The translations under genes were made by a program, and so were the position numbers. From Pseudogulbenkiania subflava DSM 22618 (GTDB lineage: Bacteria > Pseudomonadota > Gammaproteobacteria > Burkholderiales > Chromobacteriaceae), in the NCBI RefSeq assembly GCF_900177275.1, contig NZ_FXAG01000002.1:55234-119233 (forward strand): a stretch of 64,000 nt of DNA. Reading direction: 5' to 3'. The stretch's first letter is position 1. Every line of letters starts with the position of its first letter. Below are positions 1 through 7,606 of this stretch, in pieces. The notes under the pieces were generated by a model. The model did no database searches. It had not been told where the DNA came from and was given only the letters and a program-made list of their open reading frames with translations.

Positions 1-227
1 TGGCGGCGCTCCTGCTGGCCGAAGCCTTCGCCCTCGCGGCGCGGCGGCTTGCCCTGGCCATGCGGCCGGCTATCCGGCTTCCGGTCGAAGTGCCGGCGCT
101 CTTCCTGGCGCGGCGGCTTGCCGGCCGGGGCGTCATGGCCGGTGGTGGGAGCGGCTTGAGCCTGGCGGTCGCGGTGGGTCTGGTCGCGGCGCAGGTTGGC
201 GCGCTGGCGGGAGCGGAAGCTGGACAT
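1..227 (-). CDS. N-terminal part of a basic Arg/Gln-rich protein, possibly an RluB-like pseudouridine synthase (partial)
   Basis: On the minus strand an ATG at 227 opens a frame that runs off the window edge without a stop. The ~75 visible residues begin MSSFRSRQRANLRRDQ and are rich in Arg, Gln, Lys and Pro, with repeats of the type KPPRxE. There is no folded domain to recognise here. Charged disordered N-terminal extensions of this kind are known on betaproteobacterial RluB/RsuA-type 23S rRNA pseudouridine synthases, and DEAD-box helicases carry similar tails at their C-terminus. As the extension is N-terminal, RluB is my favoured guess, but nothing visible proves it. It is divergent from mutY, with about 150 bp between the starts. 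The frame on the opposite strand that opens at 60 is the antisense shadow of this gene plus mutY. Confidence 0.5.
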   Translation of the reverse strand, partial: MSSFRSRQRANLRRDQTHRDRQAQAAPTTGHDAPAGKPPRQEERRHFDRKPDSRPHGQGKPPRREGEGFGQQERR

Positions 228-374
228 GGAACATCTCGTGAAAATCAATCCCCTATTTTAAGCCAGATCGCCCTGCAGCGCTTGGAATTCCCATGCCCAA
301 TGCCGCGCTGCGTCTTGGTCGCGTCGGGGCTTTGCAGTACCATGTCCGGTTCGTTTCTCAGCAGGAAAAGCAGC

Positions 375-1415
375 ATGGAAAGCGCCTTCGCCGAGCGCCT
401 GATCGCCTGGCAGCAAACCCACGGACGGCACGGCCTGCCGTGGCAGGTGAGCGATCCCTACCGGGTTTGGCTGTCGGAAATCATGCTGCAGCAGACCCAG
501 GTGAGCACGGTGCTGGGGTATTACGCACGTTTTCTCGAGCGTTTTCCCGACGTCGCCAGCTTGGCGGCGGCCCCGCTCGACGACGTGCTGGCGCTGTGGA
601 GCGGGCTGGGGTACTACACGCGGGCACGGAATCTGCATAAGGCTGCGGGCATGGTGATGAGCGAGTTCGGCGGGCAATTCCCGCAGGAGCGCAGCCAGAT
701 CGAGCGTCTGCCCGGTATCGGCCGCTCCACCGCGGCGGCGATCGCCGCCTTCGCCTTCGGCCAGCGCGAGGCCATCCTCGACGGCAACGTCAAGCGCGTG
801 CTGACGCGCTGCTTCGGCGTCGAGGGCTTTCCCGGGGAGAAGAAGGTCGAGCAGCAGTTGTGGGTACTGGCCGAATCGCTGCTGCCAAATCAAGGCATGA
901 CCGCCTATACCCAAGGCATGATGGATCTGGGCGCCACCGTCTGTACCCGCAGCAAGCCGGCCTGTACCGTGTGCCCGATGGTCGATCGCTGCATCGCCGC
1001 GCGCGACGGGCGCTGCGCCGAACTGCCGGCGCGCCGGCCGAAGAAAGTGGTGCCGACGCGGCGTACCGTGATGCTGCTGGCTGTGCACCAGAACCGCGTC
1101 TGGCTGGAGCGGCGTCCGCCCAGCGGCATCTGGGGCGGATTGCTGTCGCTGCCGGAGTTCGAGACTTCCGAGGCCGTCGACGTATGGCGGCGCGAGCGTG
1201 GCTCGGGCGACTTGTTGCCGGCCTGGCCCGAGCTGGAACACGTATTTTCGCATTTCCGGCTGATCATCACCCCGCAGCCGCTGCGTCTGGATATCTTGGA
1301 CGGGCGCGTGGTGAAGGAAGAAAACGGCAACTGGCTGTCGCTGGCCGAGGCTCCCGACGCCGGGGTGCCGGCCCCGGTGCGCCGGCTGTTGCACAGGTTG
1401 GCCGAAGAGCGCTGA
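375..1415 (+). CDS. mutY: A/G-specific adenine DNA glycosylase MutY
   Basis: 346 aa. MutY removes adenine mispaired with 8-oxoguanine, the second line of the GO repair system. Catalytic Glu35 lies in SEIMLQQTQ and the catalytic Asp in ILDGNVKRV. The helix-hairpin-helix reads LPGIGRSTAAAIAAFA. The 4Fe-4S ligands are spaced C-X6-C-X2-C-X5-C (CTRSKPACTVC...DRC). A C-terminal NUDIX-like 8-oxoG recognition domain follows, with the segment ERRPPSGIWGGLLSLPE. I start at ATG 375 because AGGAAAA lies 6-12 bases upstream and the family begins about here; the open frame extends to 60 but that part is antisense to the divergent gene. relA follows 62 bp downstream after a 7-bp hairpin (1444-1461) with no T tract, so read-through into relA is possible. 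Confidence 0.96.
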   Translation: MESAFAERLIAWQQTHGRHGLPWQVSDPYRVWLSEIMLQQTQVSTVLGYYARFLERFPDVASLAAAPLDDVLALWSGLGYYTRARNLHKAAGMVMSEFGGQFPQERSQIERLPGIGRSTAAAIAAFAFGQREAILDGNVKRVLTRCFGVEGFPGEKKVEQQLWVLAESLLPNQGMTAYTQGMMDLGATVCTRSKPACTVCPMVDRCIAARDGRCAELPARRPKKVVPTRRTVMLLAVHQNRVWLERRPPSGIWGGLLSLPEFETSEAVDVWRRERGSGDLLPAWPELEHVFSHFRLIITPQPLRLDILDGRVVKEENGNWLSLAEAPDAGVPAPVRRLLHRLAEER

Positions 1416-1477
1416 ACCTTCAGCGTGCGATGTTGACGAAGAGGACGGCCAAGCGGCCGTCACGAGAATAGAGAATC

Positions 1478-3679
1478 ATGGTTTCCGTAGTCCGTTCCGT
1501 AGCCGATACCCTGGCTGGCGCCGCCGATCCGCAGCGCTGGCTCGAGCACCTTTCCGCCTCGCAAAACGAGGCCGACCGCAGTGCGCTGGCCCGCGCCTTC
1601 AACAGCGCGCGCGAGCTGTACGCTGGCAAGCGTCTGACCCAGACCGGCGAGGACGTGTTCAGCCACGCCGTATCGGCAGCTGCCATCGTTGCCGACCTCG
1701 ACCTGCTTACCGACGCCGTGGTCGCCACGCTGTTGTTCGCCGTGCCGGATTTCCGCGAAGACTGGCACGAATGGATGACGAACGAGTTCAACGCCACCGT
1801 CGCGGTGCTGGTGGATGGCGTCAACCGCGTGCGCCGGCTCACCGAGATCGCCCGCATCGACAAGCTCGATACCCCGGAGGAGCGTGCGCGCCAAGCCGAG
1901 ACCATGCGCAAGATGCTGCTCGCCATGGTGGCCGATATCCGCGTGGTGCTGATCAAGCTCGCCTGGCGCACCCAGACCATGCACTACCTGACCGAGTGCC
2001 CCGAACCGGTGCGCCGCGCCATCGCCCAGGAAACCATGGACGTGTTCGCCCCGCTGGCCAACCGTCTCGGCGTGTGGCAGATCAAGTGGGAACTGGAAGA
2101 TCTGGCATTCCGCCATATCGAACCGGAAAATTACAAGAAAATCGCCAAACTGCTCGATGAGCGCCGCCTCGGTCGCATCGACTACATCGCGCGCGTGCTC
2201 GACACCTTGCGCGGCGAATTGCGCGCCGCCGGCGTCAACGGCGAGGTGGCCGGCCGACCCAAGCACATCTATTCCATCTGGAAAAAGATGCGCAAGAAAA
2301 ACCTCGACTTCTCCGAGCTGTACGACATCCGCGCCGTGCGCGTGCTGGTCGAATCGGTCAAGGACTGCTACACCGTGCTGGGCCTGATCCACAGCATGTG
2401 GCAACCGGTGCCGGGCGAGTTCGACGACTACATCTCTCATCCCAAGGCCAACGACTACCGCAGCCTGCACACCGCCGTCATCGGCCCGGAAGACCGCGTC
2501 ATCGAAGTGCAAATCCGCACTTTCGATATGCACGAACACGCCGAATTCGGCGTGGCGGCGCACTGGCGCTACAAGGAGGGCGGCAAGGGCGATGCCGCCT
2601 ACGAGGAAAAGATCTCCTGGCTCAGGCAACTGCTCGACTGGCGCGAGGAGGTCTCCGACCGCTCAGGCCTGACCGACGCCTTCAAGACCGAGCTGTTCTC
2701 CGACACCATCTACGTGCTGACCCCCAACGGCCGGGTGCTGGCGCTGCCCAGCGGCGCCACCGCGATCGACTTCGCCTACGCCATCCATACCGACCTCGGC
2801 CATCGCTGCCGCGGCGCCAAGGTGGAAGGGCAGATCGTGCCGCTGTCCACGCCGCTGCAGAACGGCCAGCGTGTCGAGATCCTGGTGGCCAAGGAAGGCG
2901 GCCCCAGCGTCAACTGGCTGCACGAAGGCTGGGTCAAGAGCCATCGCGCCATCGCCAAGATCCGCCAGCACATCCGGCTGCAGAACGCCGACGCGGTGCG
3001 CGAGAGTGGACGGCAGCTGTTCGAGAAGGAACTGGCGCGCCACCCCAACCTGCAGCCCAACCTGACCGCGCTCGCTGATAAGCTCGGCTTTGCGCGCATG
3101 GACGACCTCTACGGCGCGCTCGGCCACGGCGAGTTGTCCATCCGCTCCGTCGCCCAGGCGATCGAGAGCTTCGCCCCGCCGCCGCCGCCGGACATCGCCC
3201 CGGAAGACCTAGTCAAGCGCAGCAAGGGCGGGCACAACGCTGGCGGCATCCTGATCGAAGGCATCGACAACCTGATGACGCAGCTCGCGCGTTGCTGCAA
3301 GCCGGCACCGCCCGACGCCGTGGTCGGCTTCGTCACCAAGGGGCGCGGCATCTCCATCCACCGCGCCAATTGCCTCACGCTCAAGCGGCTGTCGGCGGAT
3401 GCCCCCGAGCGTCTGATCGCGGCCGACTGGGGCGAGCAGAAGACCAGTGTGTTCCCGATCGACATCGAAGTGATCGCGCATGACCGCAACGGCCTGTTGC
3501 GCGATATTTCCGACGTCTTGTCGCGGGAAAAACTCAACGTCATTGCCGTGAACACGCTCTCCAAGGATCTCAAGGCGCGGATGCGTTTCACCGTCGAAGT
3601 GAGACAGGTCAACGACATCAATCGGGTGTTGTCGCATGTTCTTGATTTGCAAGGAATTCTCGAGGCAAGGCGCGTCTGA
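1478..3679 (+). CDS. relA: GTP pyrophosphokinase RelA ((p)ppGpp synthetase I)
   Basis: 733 aa. RelA makes (p)ppGpp on stalled ribosomes and so triggers the stringent response. Domains in order: a degenerate HD hydrolase region (about 45-185) in which the catalytic His-Asp is replaced (FAVPDF); the synthetase domain (about 230-350) with RPKHIYSIWKKM, EFDDYISHPK and EVQIRT; a TGS domain (about 405-470, IYVLTPNGRVLALPSG); a conserved cysteine segment LARCCKPAPPD; and a C-terminal ACT domain. The acidic E-F-D-D motif (residues 314-317) and the ruined HD site mark it as RelA-type, synthesis only, rather than bifunctional SpoT. It lies downstream of mutY and upstream of a candidate small RNA and the rplM-rpsI operon. 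A bifunctional SpoT presumably lies elsewhere in the genome. Confidence 0.96.
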   Translation: MVSVVRSVADTLAGAADPQRWLEHLSASQNEADRSALARAFNSARELYAGKRLTQTGEDVFSHAVSAAAIVADLDLLTDAVVATLLFAVPDFREDWHEWMTNEFNATVAVLVDGVNRVRRLTEIARIDKLDTPEERARQAETMRKMLLAMVADIRVVLIKLAWRTQTMHYLTECPEPVRRAIAQETMDVFAPLANRLGVWQIKWELEDLAFRHIEPENYKKIAKLLDERRLGRIDYIARVLDTLRGELRAAGVNGEVAGRPKHIYSIWKKMRKKNLDFSELYDIRAVRVLVESVKDCYTVLGLIHSMWQPVPGEFDDYISHPKANDYRSLHTAVIGPEDRVIEVQIRTFDMHEHAEFGVAAHWRYKEGGKGDAAYEEKISWLRQLLDWREEVSDRSGLTDAFKTELFSDTIYVLTPNGRVLALPSGATAIDFAYAIHTDLGHRCRGAKVEGQIVPLSTPLQNGQRVEILVAKEGGPSVNWLHEGWVKSHRAIAKIRQHIRLQNADAVRESGRQLFEKELARHPNLQPNLTALADKLGFARMDDLYGALGHGELSIRSVAQAIESFAPPPPPDIAPEDLVKRSKGGHNAGGILIEGIDNLMTQLARCCKPAPPDAVVGFVTKGRGISIHRANCLTLKRLSADAPERLIAADWGEQKTSVFPIDIEVIAHDRNGLLRDISDVLSREKLNVIAVNTLSKDLKARMRFTVEVRQVNDINRVLSHVLDLQGILEARRV

Positions 3680-3724
3680 TTCAAGCGTCTGTTGCAAATT
3701 TATACTGCACTGCACAAAAAATAC

Positions 3725-3753
3725 TTGCGTAATCGATCACATATGCCGATAAT
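3725..3753 (+). promoter_or_regulatory. Sigma70-type promoter in the relA-rplM gap
   Basis: TTGCGT (3725-3730), a 17-bp spacer, then GATAAT (3748-3753). Transcription would start near 3760. No plausible open reading frame with a ribosome binding site follows before the terminator at 3833, so the product is most simply a non-coding RNA. Confidence 0.6.
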
Positions 3754-3757
3754 CGGT

Positions 3758-3861
3758 ACTGCATCAGGACGTTACATGCAACGTGTGCGTTTTGGTGTTG
3801 TCTCCTCCATCCTCCTTCTTAGGTGGAACTTGGCGCAATCTAACGGTTGCGCTTTTTTTTT
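3758..3861 (+). ncRNA. Candidate ~100-nt small RNA with anti-Shine-Dalgarno CU-rich stretch
   Basis: A promoter (3725-3753) and a strong intrinsic terminator (3833-3861) bracket about 100 nt that code for nothing convincing. The predicted transcript opens with a small hairpin (ACGTT/AACGT, about 3770-3786). A pyrimidine-rich stretch follows (about 3801-3820) containing CCTCC twice. CCATCCT can pair with AGGTGG, leaving CCTTCTT in the loop. CCUCC is complementary to the GGAGG Shine-Dalgarno core, as in several known classes of trans-acting small RNA. The alternative is that the whole stretch is just the relA 3' untranslated region and its terminator. The call is inference from sequence architecture only. 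Confidence 0.45.
3833..3861 (+). terminator. Intrinsic terminator downstream of relA / candidate sRNA
   Basis: Stem GCGCAA (3833-3838, written from the second G) pairs with TTGCGC (3847-3852) across an 8-nt loop, followed by nine T residues (3853-3861). It separates relA and the candidate small RNA from the rplM promoter. Confidence 0.85.
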
Positions 3862-3969
3862 GCCTGTCGCCAGGGCCCGGGAAAGGCGCTTCCCCCGTGC
3901 TTTGAGACCCCGCTTACCACACTTTCGCAAGCCCGCCCCACCTCGGCTTTTCTGTTGCCACACAAGGGT

Positions 3970-3998
3970 TTGACAGTCCCCAGGCACTGTAATAGAAT
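3970..3998 (+). promoter_or_regulatory. Promoter of rplM-rpsI
   Basis: A consensus -35 TTGACA (3970-3975), 17-bp spacer and TAGAAT (3993-3998) lie just upstream of rplM, as expected for a strong ribosomal protein promoter. Predicted start near 4005 gives a leader of about 29 nt. Confidence 0.85.
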
Positions 3999-4033
3999 CC
4001 GGAACTTTCAAGAATTTACGATGGAAGAGCTCC

Positions 4034-4462
4034 ATGAAGACCTTTTCTGCCAAGCCGCATGAAGTAAAGCGCGAGTGGTACGTGGTCGATGCCTCGGACA
4101 AGGTGCTGGGTCGCCTCGCGGCCGAAGTTGCCCGCCGTCTGCGTGGCAAGCACAAGCCGGAATTCACCCCGCACGTTGATACCGGCGACTACATCGTAGT
4201 CGTTAACGTCGACAAGCTGCGCGTTACCGGTGCCAAGGCACTCGACAAGAAATACTACCGTCACACCGGCTATCCGGGCGGTATCAAAGAGCGTTCCTTC
4301 ACCGAACTGCAGAACCAGTTCCCGGAACGTGTTCTGGAAAAAGCCGTCAAGGGTATGCTGCCGAAGGGTCCGCTGGGTTACGCCATGATCAAGAAGCTCA
4401 AGGTATACGCCGGTAGCGAACATCCGCACACTGCTCAGCAGCCGAAAGTGCTGGAATTCTGA
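4034..4462 (+). CDS. rplM: 50S ribosomal protein L13
   Basis: 142 aa, the usual length. L13 is an early-assembling 50S subunit protein. Diagnostic segments are [12 protein letters not shown] near the N-terminus, GDYIVVVNV in the middle and [12 protein letters not shown] toward the C-terminus. The start at 4034 has GGAAGAG 5-11 bases upstream; the ATG at 4021 is out of frame and gives only 13 codons. It is the first gene of the two-gene operon with rpsI, 14 bp downstream, from the consensus promoter at 3970-3998. Confidence 0.98.
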   Translation: MKTFSAKPHEVKREWYVVDASDKVLGRLAAEVARRLRGKHKPEFTPHVDTGDYIVVVNVDKLRVTGAKALDKKYYRHTGYPGGIKERSFTELQNQFPERVLEKAVKGMLPKGPLGYAMIKKLKVYAGSEHPHTAQQPKVLEF

Positions 4463-4476
4463 TTTAGAGGCAAAAG

Positions 4477-4869
4477 ATGAACGGTAAATATTACTACGGT
4501 ACCGGCCGTCGCAAGAGCTCGGTAGCGCGTGTATTCATGCAAAAGGGTTCCGGCCAGATCATCGTCAACGGCAAGCCGGTTGACGAGTACTTCGCCCGCG
4601 AAACCGGCCGCATGGTGATCCGCCAGCCGCTGGCTCTGACCGAGCACCTCGAGTCGTTCGACATCAAGGTGAACGTGGTTGGTGGCGGCGAAACCGGCCA
4701 GGCCGGCGCCATCCGTCACGGCATCACCCGTGCCCTGATCGACTTCAGCGCCGAGCTGAAGCCCGCTCTGTCCCACGCTGGCTTCGTTACCCGCGATGCC
4801 CGTGAAGTCGAGCGTAAGAAAGTCGGTCTGCGCAAAGCACGCCGCGCCAAGCAGTTCTCCAAGCGTTAA
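4477..4869 (+). CDS. rpsI: 30S ribosomal protein S9
   Basis: 130 aa. S9 sits in the head of the 30S subunit, and its C-terminal tail reaches the P-site tRNA. It begins with the family signature [15 protein letters not shown], contains GRMVIRQPL and [19 protein letters not shown], and ends with the basic tail [12 protein letters not shown], including the conserved final Lys-Arg. A good ribosome binding site (AGAGGCAAAAG) precedes the ATG. It is the second gene of the rplM operon, closed by the terminator at 4892-4916. Confidence 0.98.
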   Translation: MNGKYYYGTGRRKSSVARVFMQKGSGQIIVNGKPVDEYFARETGRMVIRQPLALTEHLESFDIKVNVVGGGETGQAGAIRHGITRALIDFSAELKPALSHAGFVTRDAREVERKKVGLRKARRAKQFSKR

Positions 4870-4891
4870 TCCGCTGCTGGACTGGATCGAA

Positions 4892-4916
4892 AAAGCCACC
4901 GCGAGGTGGCTTTTTT
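4892..4916 (+). terminator. Terminator of rplM-rpsI
   Basis: GCCACC (4895-4900), tetraloop GCGA, GGTGGC (4905-4910), with A residues before and six T residues after. Confidence 0.9.
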
Positions 4917-4993
4917 GTTTTGTTGCGTTGGCTGGTTACTCTACTTAGACTGTCGTCTTTGCGACATTGTTTTACAGCTATGAGGAGTTGGGC

Positions 4994-6037
4994 ATGATCA
5001 AGGTGGGTATTGTCGGTGGCACTGGGTACACCGGGGTGGAACTGCTGCGTCTGCTGGCCGGGCATCCGGCGGCACACGTCACCGCGGTAACCTCGCGCAA
5101 GGAAGCCGGCATGCCGGTGGCCGAGATGTTCCCCAGCCTGCGCGGTCGTGTCGACGTTGCCTTCTCCACTCCCGAGGAGGCCAAGCTGACCGAGTGCGAC
5201 GTGGTGTTTTTCGCCACCCCGCACGGTGTCGCCATGGCGCAGGCGCGCGAGCTGCTGGAGGCGGGCGTCAAGGTGATCGATCTGGCCGCCGACTTCCGTC
5301 TGAAGGACCCCGCCGTATTCCAGCAGTGGTACGCCATGGAGCACAGCTGCACCGACCTCCTGGCCGAAGCCGTCTACGGCCTGCCAGAAGTCAACCGCGA
5401 GGCCATCAAAAAGGCACGCCTCATCGGCATGGCCGGCTGCTACCCGACCTCGGTACAGCTCGGCCTGCTGCCGCTCCTGGAAGGCGGCAAGCAGCTGATC
5501 GACGTCGACACCCTCATCGCTGACTGCAAGTCCGGTGTTTCCGGCGCCGGACGCAAGGCAGAGGTTGGCACACTGCTGGCCGAGGCCGGCGACAACTTCA
5601 AGGCCTACGCCGTCAAGGGGCACCGCCACTCGCCCGAGATCATGCAGGGCCTGTCGGCGATCCATGGCGCACCGGTCAAGCTGACCTTCGTGCCGCATCT
5701 GACTCCGATGATCCGCGGCATCCATTCCACCATCTACGCGCGCATCCGCCCCGAGGCCAGTACGACCGACTTCCAGGCCTTGTTCGAGCAGCGTTTCGCC
5801 GCTGAGCCGTTTGTCGACGTGCTGCCGGCCGGCAGCCATCCCGAGACGCGCTCGGTACGCGGCTCCAACACCGCGCGCATCGCACTGCATCGTCCGGGTA
5901 ACGGCGACCTGCTGATCGTATTGGTGGTCGAGGACAACCTGGTCAAGGGCGCTTCCGGCCAGGCGGTGCAGGTGATGAACCTGATGTTTGGCCAGCCGGA
6001 AAACGCCGGTCTCGACATCGTCCCCTTGCTGCCGTAA
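4994..6037 (+). CDS. argC: N-acetyl-gamma-glutamyl-phosphate reductase ArgC
   Basis: 347 aa. ArgC is the third step of arginine biosynthesis: NADPH-dependent reduction of N-acetylglutamyl phosphate to the semialdehyde. The N-terminal Rossmann motif is [18 protein letters not shown]. The catalytic cysteine is Cys149 in [28 protein letters not shown] and the conserved catalytic-region histidine in KGHRHSPEI follow. The start at 4994 is preceded by TGAGGAG; the open frame has an earlier ATG at 4967 without a ribosome binding site. It is monocistronic here, between rpsI and erpA, as in related genomes. The long antisense frame opposite it is a shadow. Confidence 0.96.
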   Translation: MIKVGIVGGTGYTGVELLRLLAGHPAAHVTAVTSRKEAGMPVAEMFPSLRGRVDVAFSTPEEAKLTECDVVFFATPHGVAMAQARELLEAGVKVIDLAADFRLKDPAVFQQWYAMEHSCTDLLAEAVYGLPEVNREAIKKARLIGMAGCYPTSVQLGLLPLLEGGKQLIDVDTLIADCKSGVSGAGRKAEVGTLLAEAGDNFKAYAVKGHRHSPEIMQGLSAIHGAPVKLTFVPHLTPMIRGIHSTIYARIRPEASTTDFQALFEQRFAAEPFVDVLPAGSHPETRSVRGSNTARIALHRPGNGDLLIVLVVEDNLVKGASGQAVQVMNLMFGQPENAGLDIVPLLP

Positions 6038-6160
6038 GTACGGCGGACAGGGCAGAGCGGGCGCGTCAGCGGTCGGTTCCTGCGGTGCGCTGCAACGGGC
6101 TGTGGCGCGCTTTTTCGCCGCCGGGGATGTGGTGTGCGGCTTTTGCGCCCACCCGCCGTA

Positions 6161-6187
6161 TTGAAAACTGGCCAGCCGGCCTAATAT
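6161..6187 (+). promoter_or_regulatory. Candidate promoter of erpA
   Basis: TTGAAA (6161-6166), a short 15-bp spacer, then TAATAT (6182-6187). The -10 overlaps the left edge of an IscR-like palindrome at 6186-6206, so a bound repressor would block it. An alternative -10 is TAAAAT (6193-6198), inside the palindrome. Confidence 0.5.
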
Positions 6188-6206
6188 CCGACTAAAATAG
6201 TAGGAT
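6186..6206. promoter_or_regulatory. IscR type-1-like operator upstream of erpA
   Basis: Inverted repeat with arms ATCCGACTA and TAGTAGGAT around AAA (8 of 9 positions symmetric). It matches the core of the published type 1 IscR motif of E. coli (ATA-S-Y-Y-GACT, five mostly A/T bases, AGT). In E. coli, erpA is a known IscR target. The regulator that binds here is not in the window; the Rrf2 protein at 55223-55684 looks like NsrR instead. Confidence 0.65.
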
Positions 6207-6249
6207 GAAAGCCGTGCTGACGGCATTTGTTTGTTTTGTGAGGTAAAAA

Positions 6250-6600
6250 ATGACTGCTACGACCGAAATGCCGAGCCCGATCGTGTTCACCGACAGCGCC
6301 TGCTCCAAGGTGCGCGACCTGGTGGCGGAAGAAGGCAATCCGGACCTGAAACTGCGTGTCTTCGTGACCGGCGGCGGCTGTTCCGGTTTCCAGTACGGCT
6401 TCACTTTCGATGAAATCGTCAACGAAGACGATACCGCCATCGAGCGCGAAGGCGTCACCTTTCTGGTCGACCCGATGAGCTACCAGTACCTGGTCGGCGC
6501 CGAGATCGACTACCAGGAAAGCCTGGAAGGTTCGCAGTTCGTGATTCGCAATCCGAACGCCCAGACCACCTGCGGCTGTGGCTCGTCCTTCTCGGTATAA
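6250..6600 (+). CDS. erpA: Iron-sulfur cluster insertion protein ErpA
   Basis: 116 aa A-type carrier. ErpA delivers Fe-S clusters to apoproteins such as the isoprenoid enzymes IspG and IspH. The three cluster cysteines are in place: Cys44 in [12 protein letters not shown] and Cys108/Cys110 in [11 protein letters not shown] at the C-terminus. A GAGGTAAAAA ribosome binding site precedes the ATG. The promoter region carries an IscR-like palindrome, so expression probably responds to Fe-S demand. It is followed by a strong terminator (6621-6646). ErpA and IscA are hard to tell apart by sequence alone, but the solitary context away from an isc operon favours ErpA. Confidence 0.93.
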   Translation: MTATTEMPSPIVFTDSACSKVRDLVAEEGNPDLKLRVFVTGGGCSGFQYGFTFDEIVNEDDTAIEREGVTFLVDPMSYQYLVGAEIDYQESLEGSQFVIRNPNAQTTCGCGSSFSV

Positions 6601-6620
6601 GCAATCCACGATAAGATAAG

Positions 6621-6646
6621 ACCCGGGCTCCCGCCCGGGTTTTTTT
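6621..6646 (+). terminator. Terminator of erpA
   Basis: An 8-bp GC-rich stem, ACCCGGGC (6621-6628) with GCCCGGGT (6633-6640), loop TCCC, then six T residues (6641-6646). The cheR start codon lies only 2-11 bases beyond the T tract. Confidence 0.92.
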
Positions 6647-6657
6647 ATGTGGACTTC

Positions 6658-7524
6658 ATGATCAAGCTGCCATCGATTGCCCTGCCCAAGGTCGAGTACA
6701 CGCGTGAATTCGCCTTTCACGATGCCGATTTCGAACGCATCCGCAAACTGATCTACCGCGAAGCCGGCATTGCGCTGAATCCTTCCAAGAAGGACATGGT
6801 GTACGGGCGCCTGGTGCGGCGTATCCGCGAACTGAAGCTGCCCAGCTTTGCCGCCTACCTGGATCATCTGGAGTCGGTCACCGGGCAGCGCGAGTTCGAG
6901 CAGTTCGTCAACGCGCTGACCACCAACCTGACGTTCTTCTTCCGCGAAGAACACCATTTCCCCATCCTCTCCGAGCACCTGAAAAAGAAGGCGCAACAGG
7001 GAGGCGAGCTCGCCATCTGGTGCGCCGCCGCCTCGACCGGCGAGGAACCGTACTCGATCGCGATGACCGCGCTGGAGAGCGTGCCGGGCGCGCGCGTGTC
7101 GATCGCCGCCACCGATCTCGATACCACGGTGCTGGAAACCGGCCGCAAGGGTATCTACCCCGCTGACAAAATTGCACGTCTGCCGGCCGGCCATGCCGCG
7201 CGTTTTTTCGACAAGCAGGGCGACGGCAGCTACCAGGCCAAGGCCGCGTTGCGCAGCATGATCAGCTTCTCCCGCCTCAACCTGATCGACAGCAACTGGC
7301 CCTTGCGCAAGCAATACGACGCCATTTTCTGCCGCAACGTGATGATCTATTTCGATCGCGATACCCAACTGGCCGTACTGAAAAAGTTCGCGCCGTTGCT
7401 GAAGCCGGACGGCCTGCTGTTCGTCGGCCATTCCGAAAATTTTTATTTTGCCGCCGACCTGTTCAAGCTGCGCGGCAAGACCGTGTACGAGCTGGCTGCC
7501 AATGGCGCCGGCCGTTCGGTTTGA
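6658..7524 (+). CDS. cheR: Chemotaxis protein methyltransferase CheR
   Basis: 288 aa from ATG 6658; GTG at 6649 in the same frame is an alternative. CheR transfers methyl groups from S-adenosylmethionine to receptor glutamates, setting adaptation in chemotaxis. It has a short helical N-terminal domain (FERIRKLIYREAGIAL) and a C-terminal methyltransferase domain with IWCAAASTGEEPYSIAM (the SAM site and GEEPY), AATDLDTTVLETGRKGIY, CRNVMIYFD and LFVGHSE. No chemotaxis gene is adjacent, so this is an orphan cheR. Oddly, neither start has a recognisable Shine-Dalgarno sequence, and both sit directly behind the erpA terminator. A promoter inside erpA's 3' end or read-through must serve it. Confidence 0.9.
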   Translation: MIKLPSIALPKVEYTREFAFHDADFERIRKLIYREAGIALNPSKKDMVYGRLVRRIRELKLPSFAAYLDHLESVTGQREFEQFVNALTTNLTFFFREEHHFPILSEHLKKKAQQGGELAIWCAAASTGEEPYSIAMTALESVPGARVSIAATDLDTTVLETGRKGIYPADKIARLPAGHAARFFDKQGDGSYQAKAALRSMISFSRLNLIDSNWPLRKQYDAIFCRNVMIYFDRDTQLAVLKKFAPLLKPDGLLFVGHSENFYFAADLFKLRGKTVYELAANGAGRSV

Positions 7525-7606
7525 ACATGCACCCGCGCCAGCCTTGCCCTCGAACCGTGCGCGGCGGGCATGACCCCCTCTTCGCTACCGTGAACGGAGC
7601 CGCACC

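Noticed and set aside
4021-4062. Possible 13-codon upstream ORF overlapping the rplM start
   Set aside because: It has no ribosome binding site and only about 16 nt of leader before it. The purines that precede it serve the rplM ATG.
4787-6226. 479-codon open frame antisense to argC
   Set aside because: It lies wholly opposite a confidently identified gene, its product resembles nothing, and long antisense frames are expected in GC-rich coding DNA.
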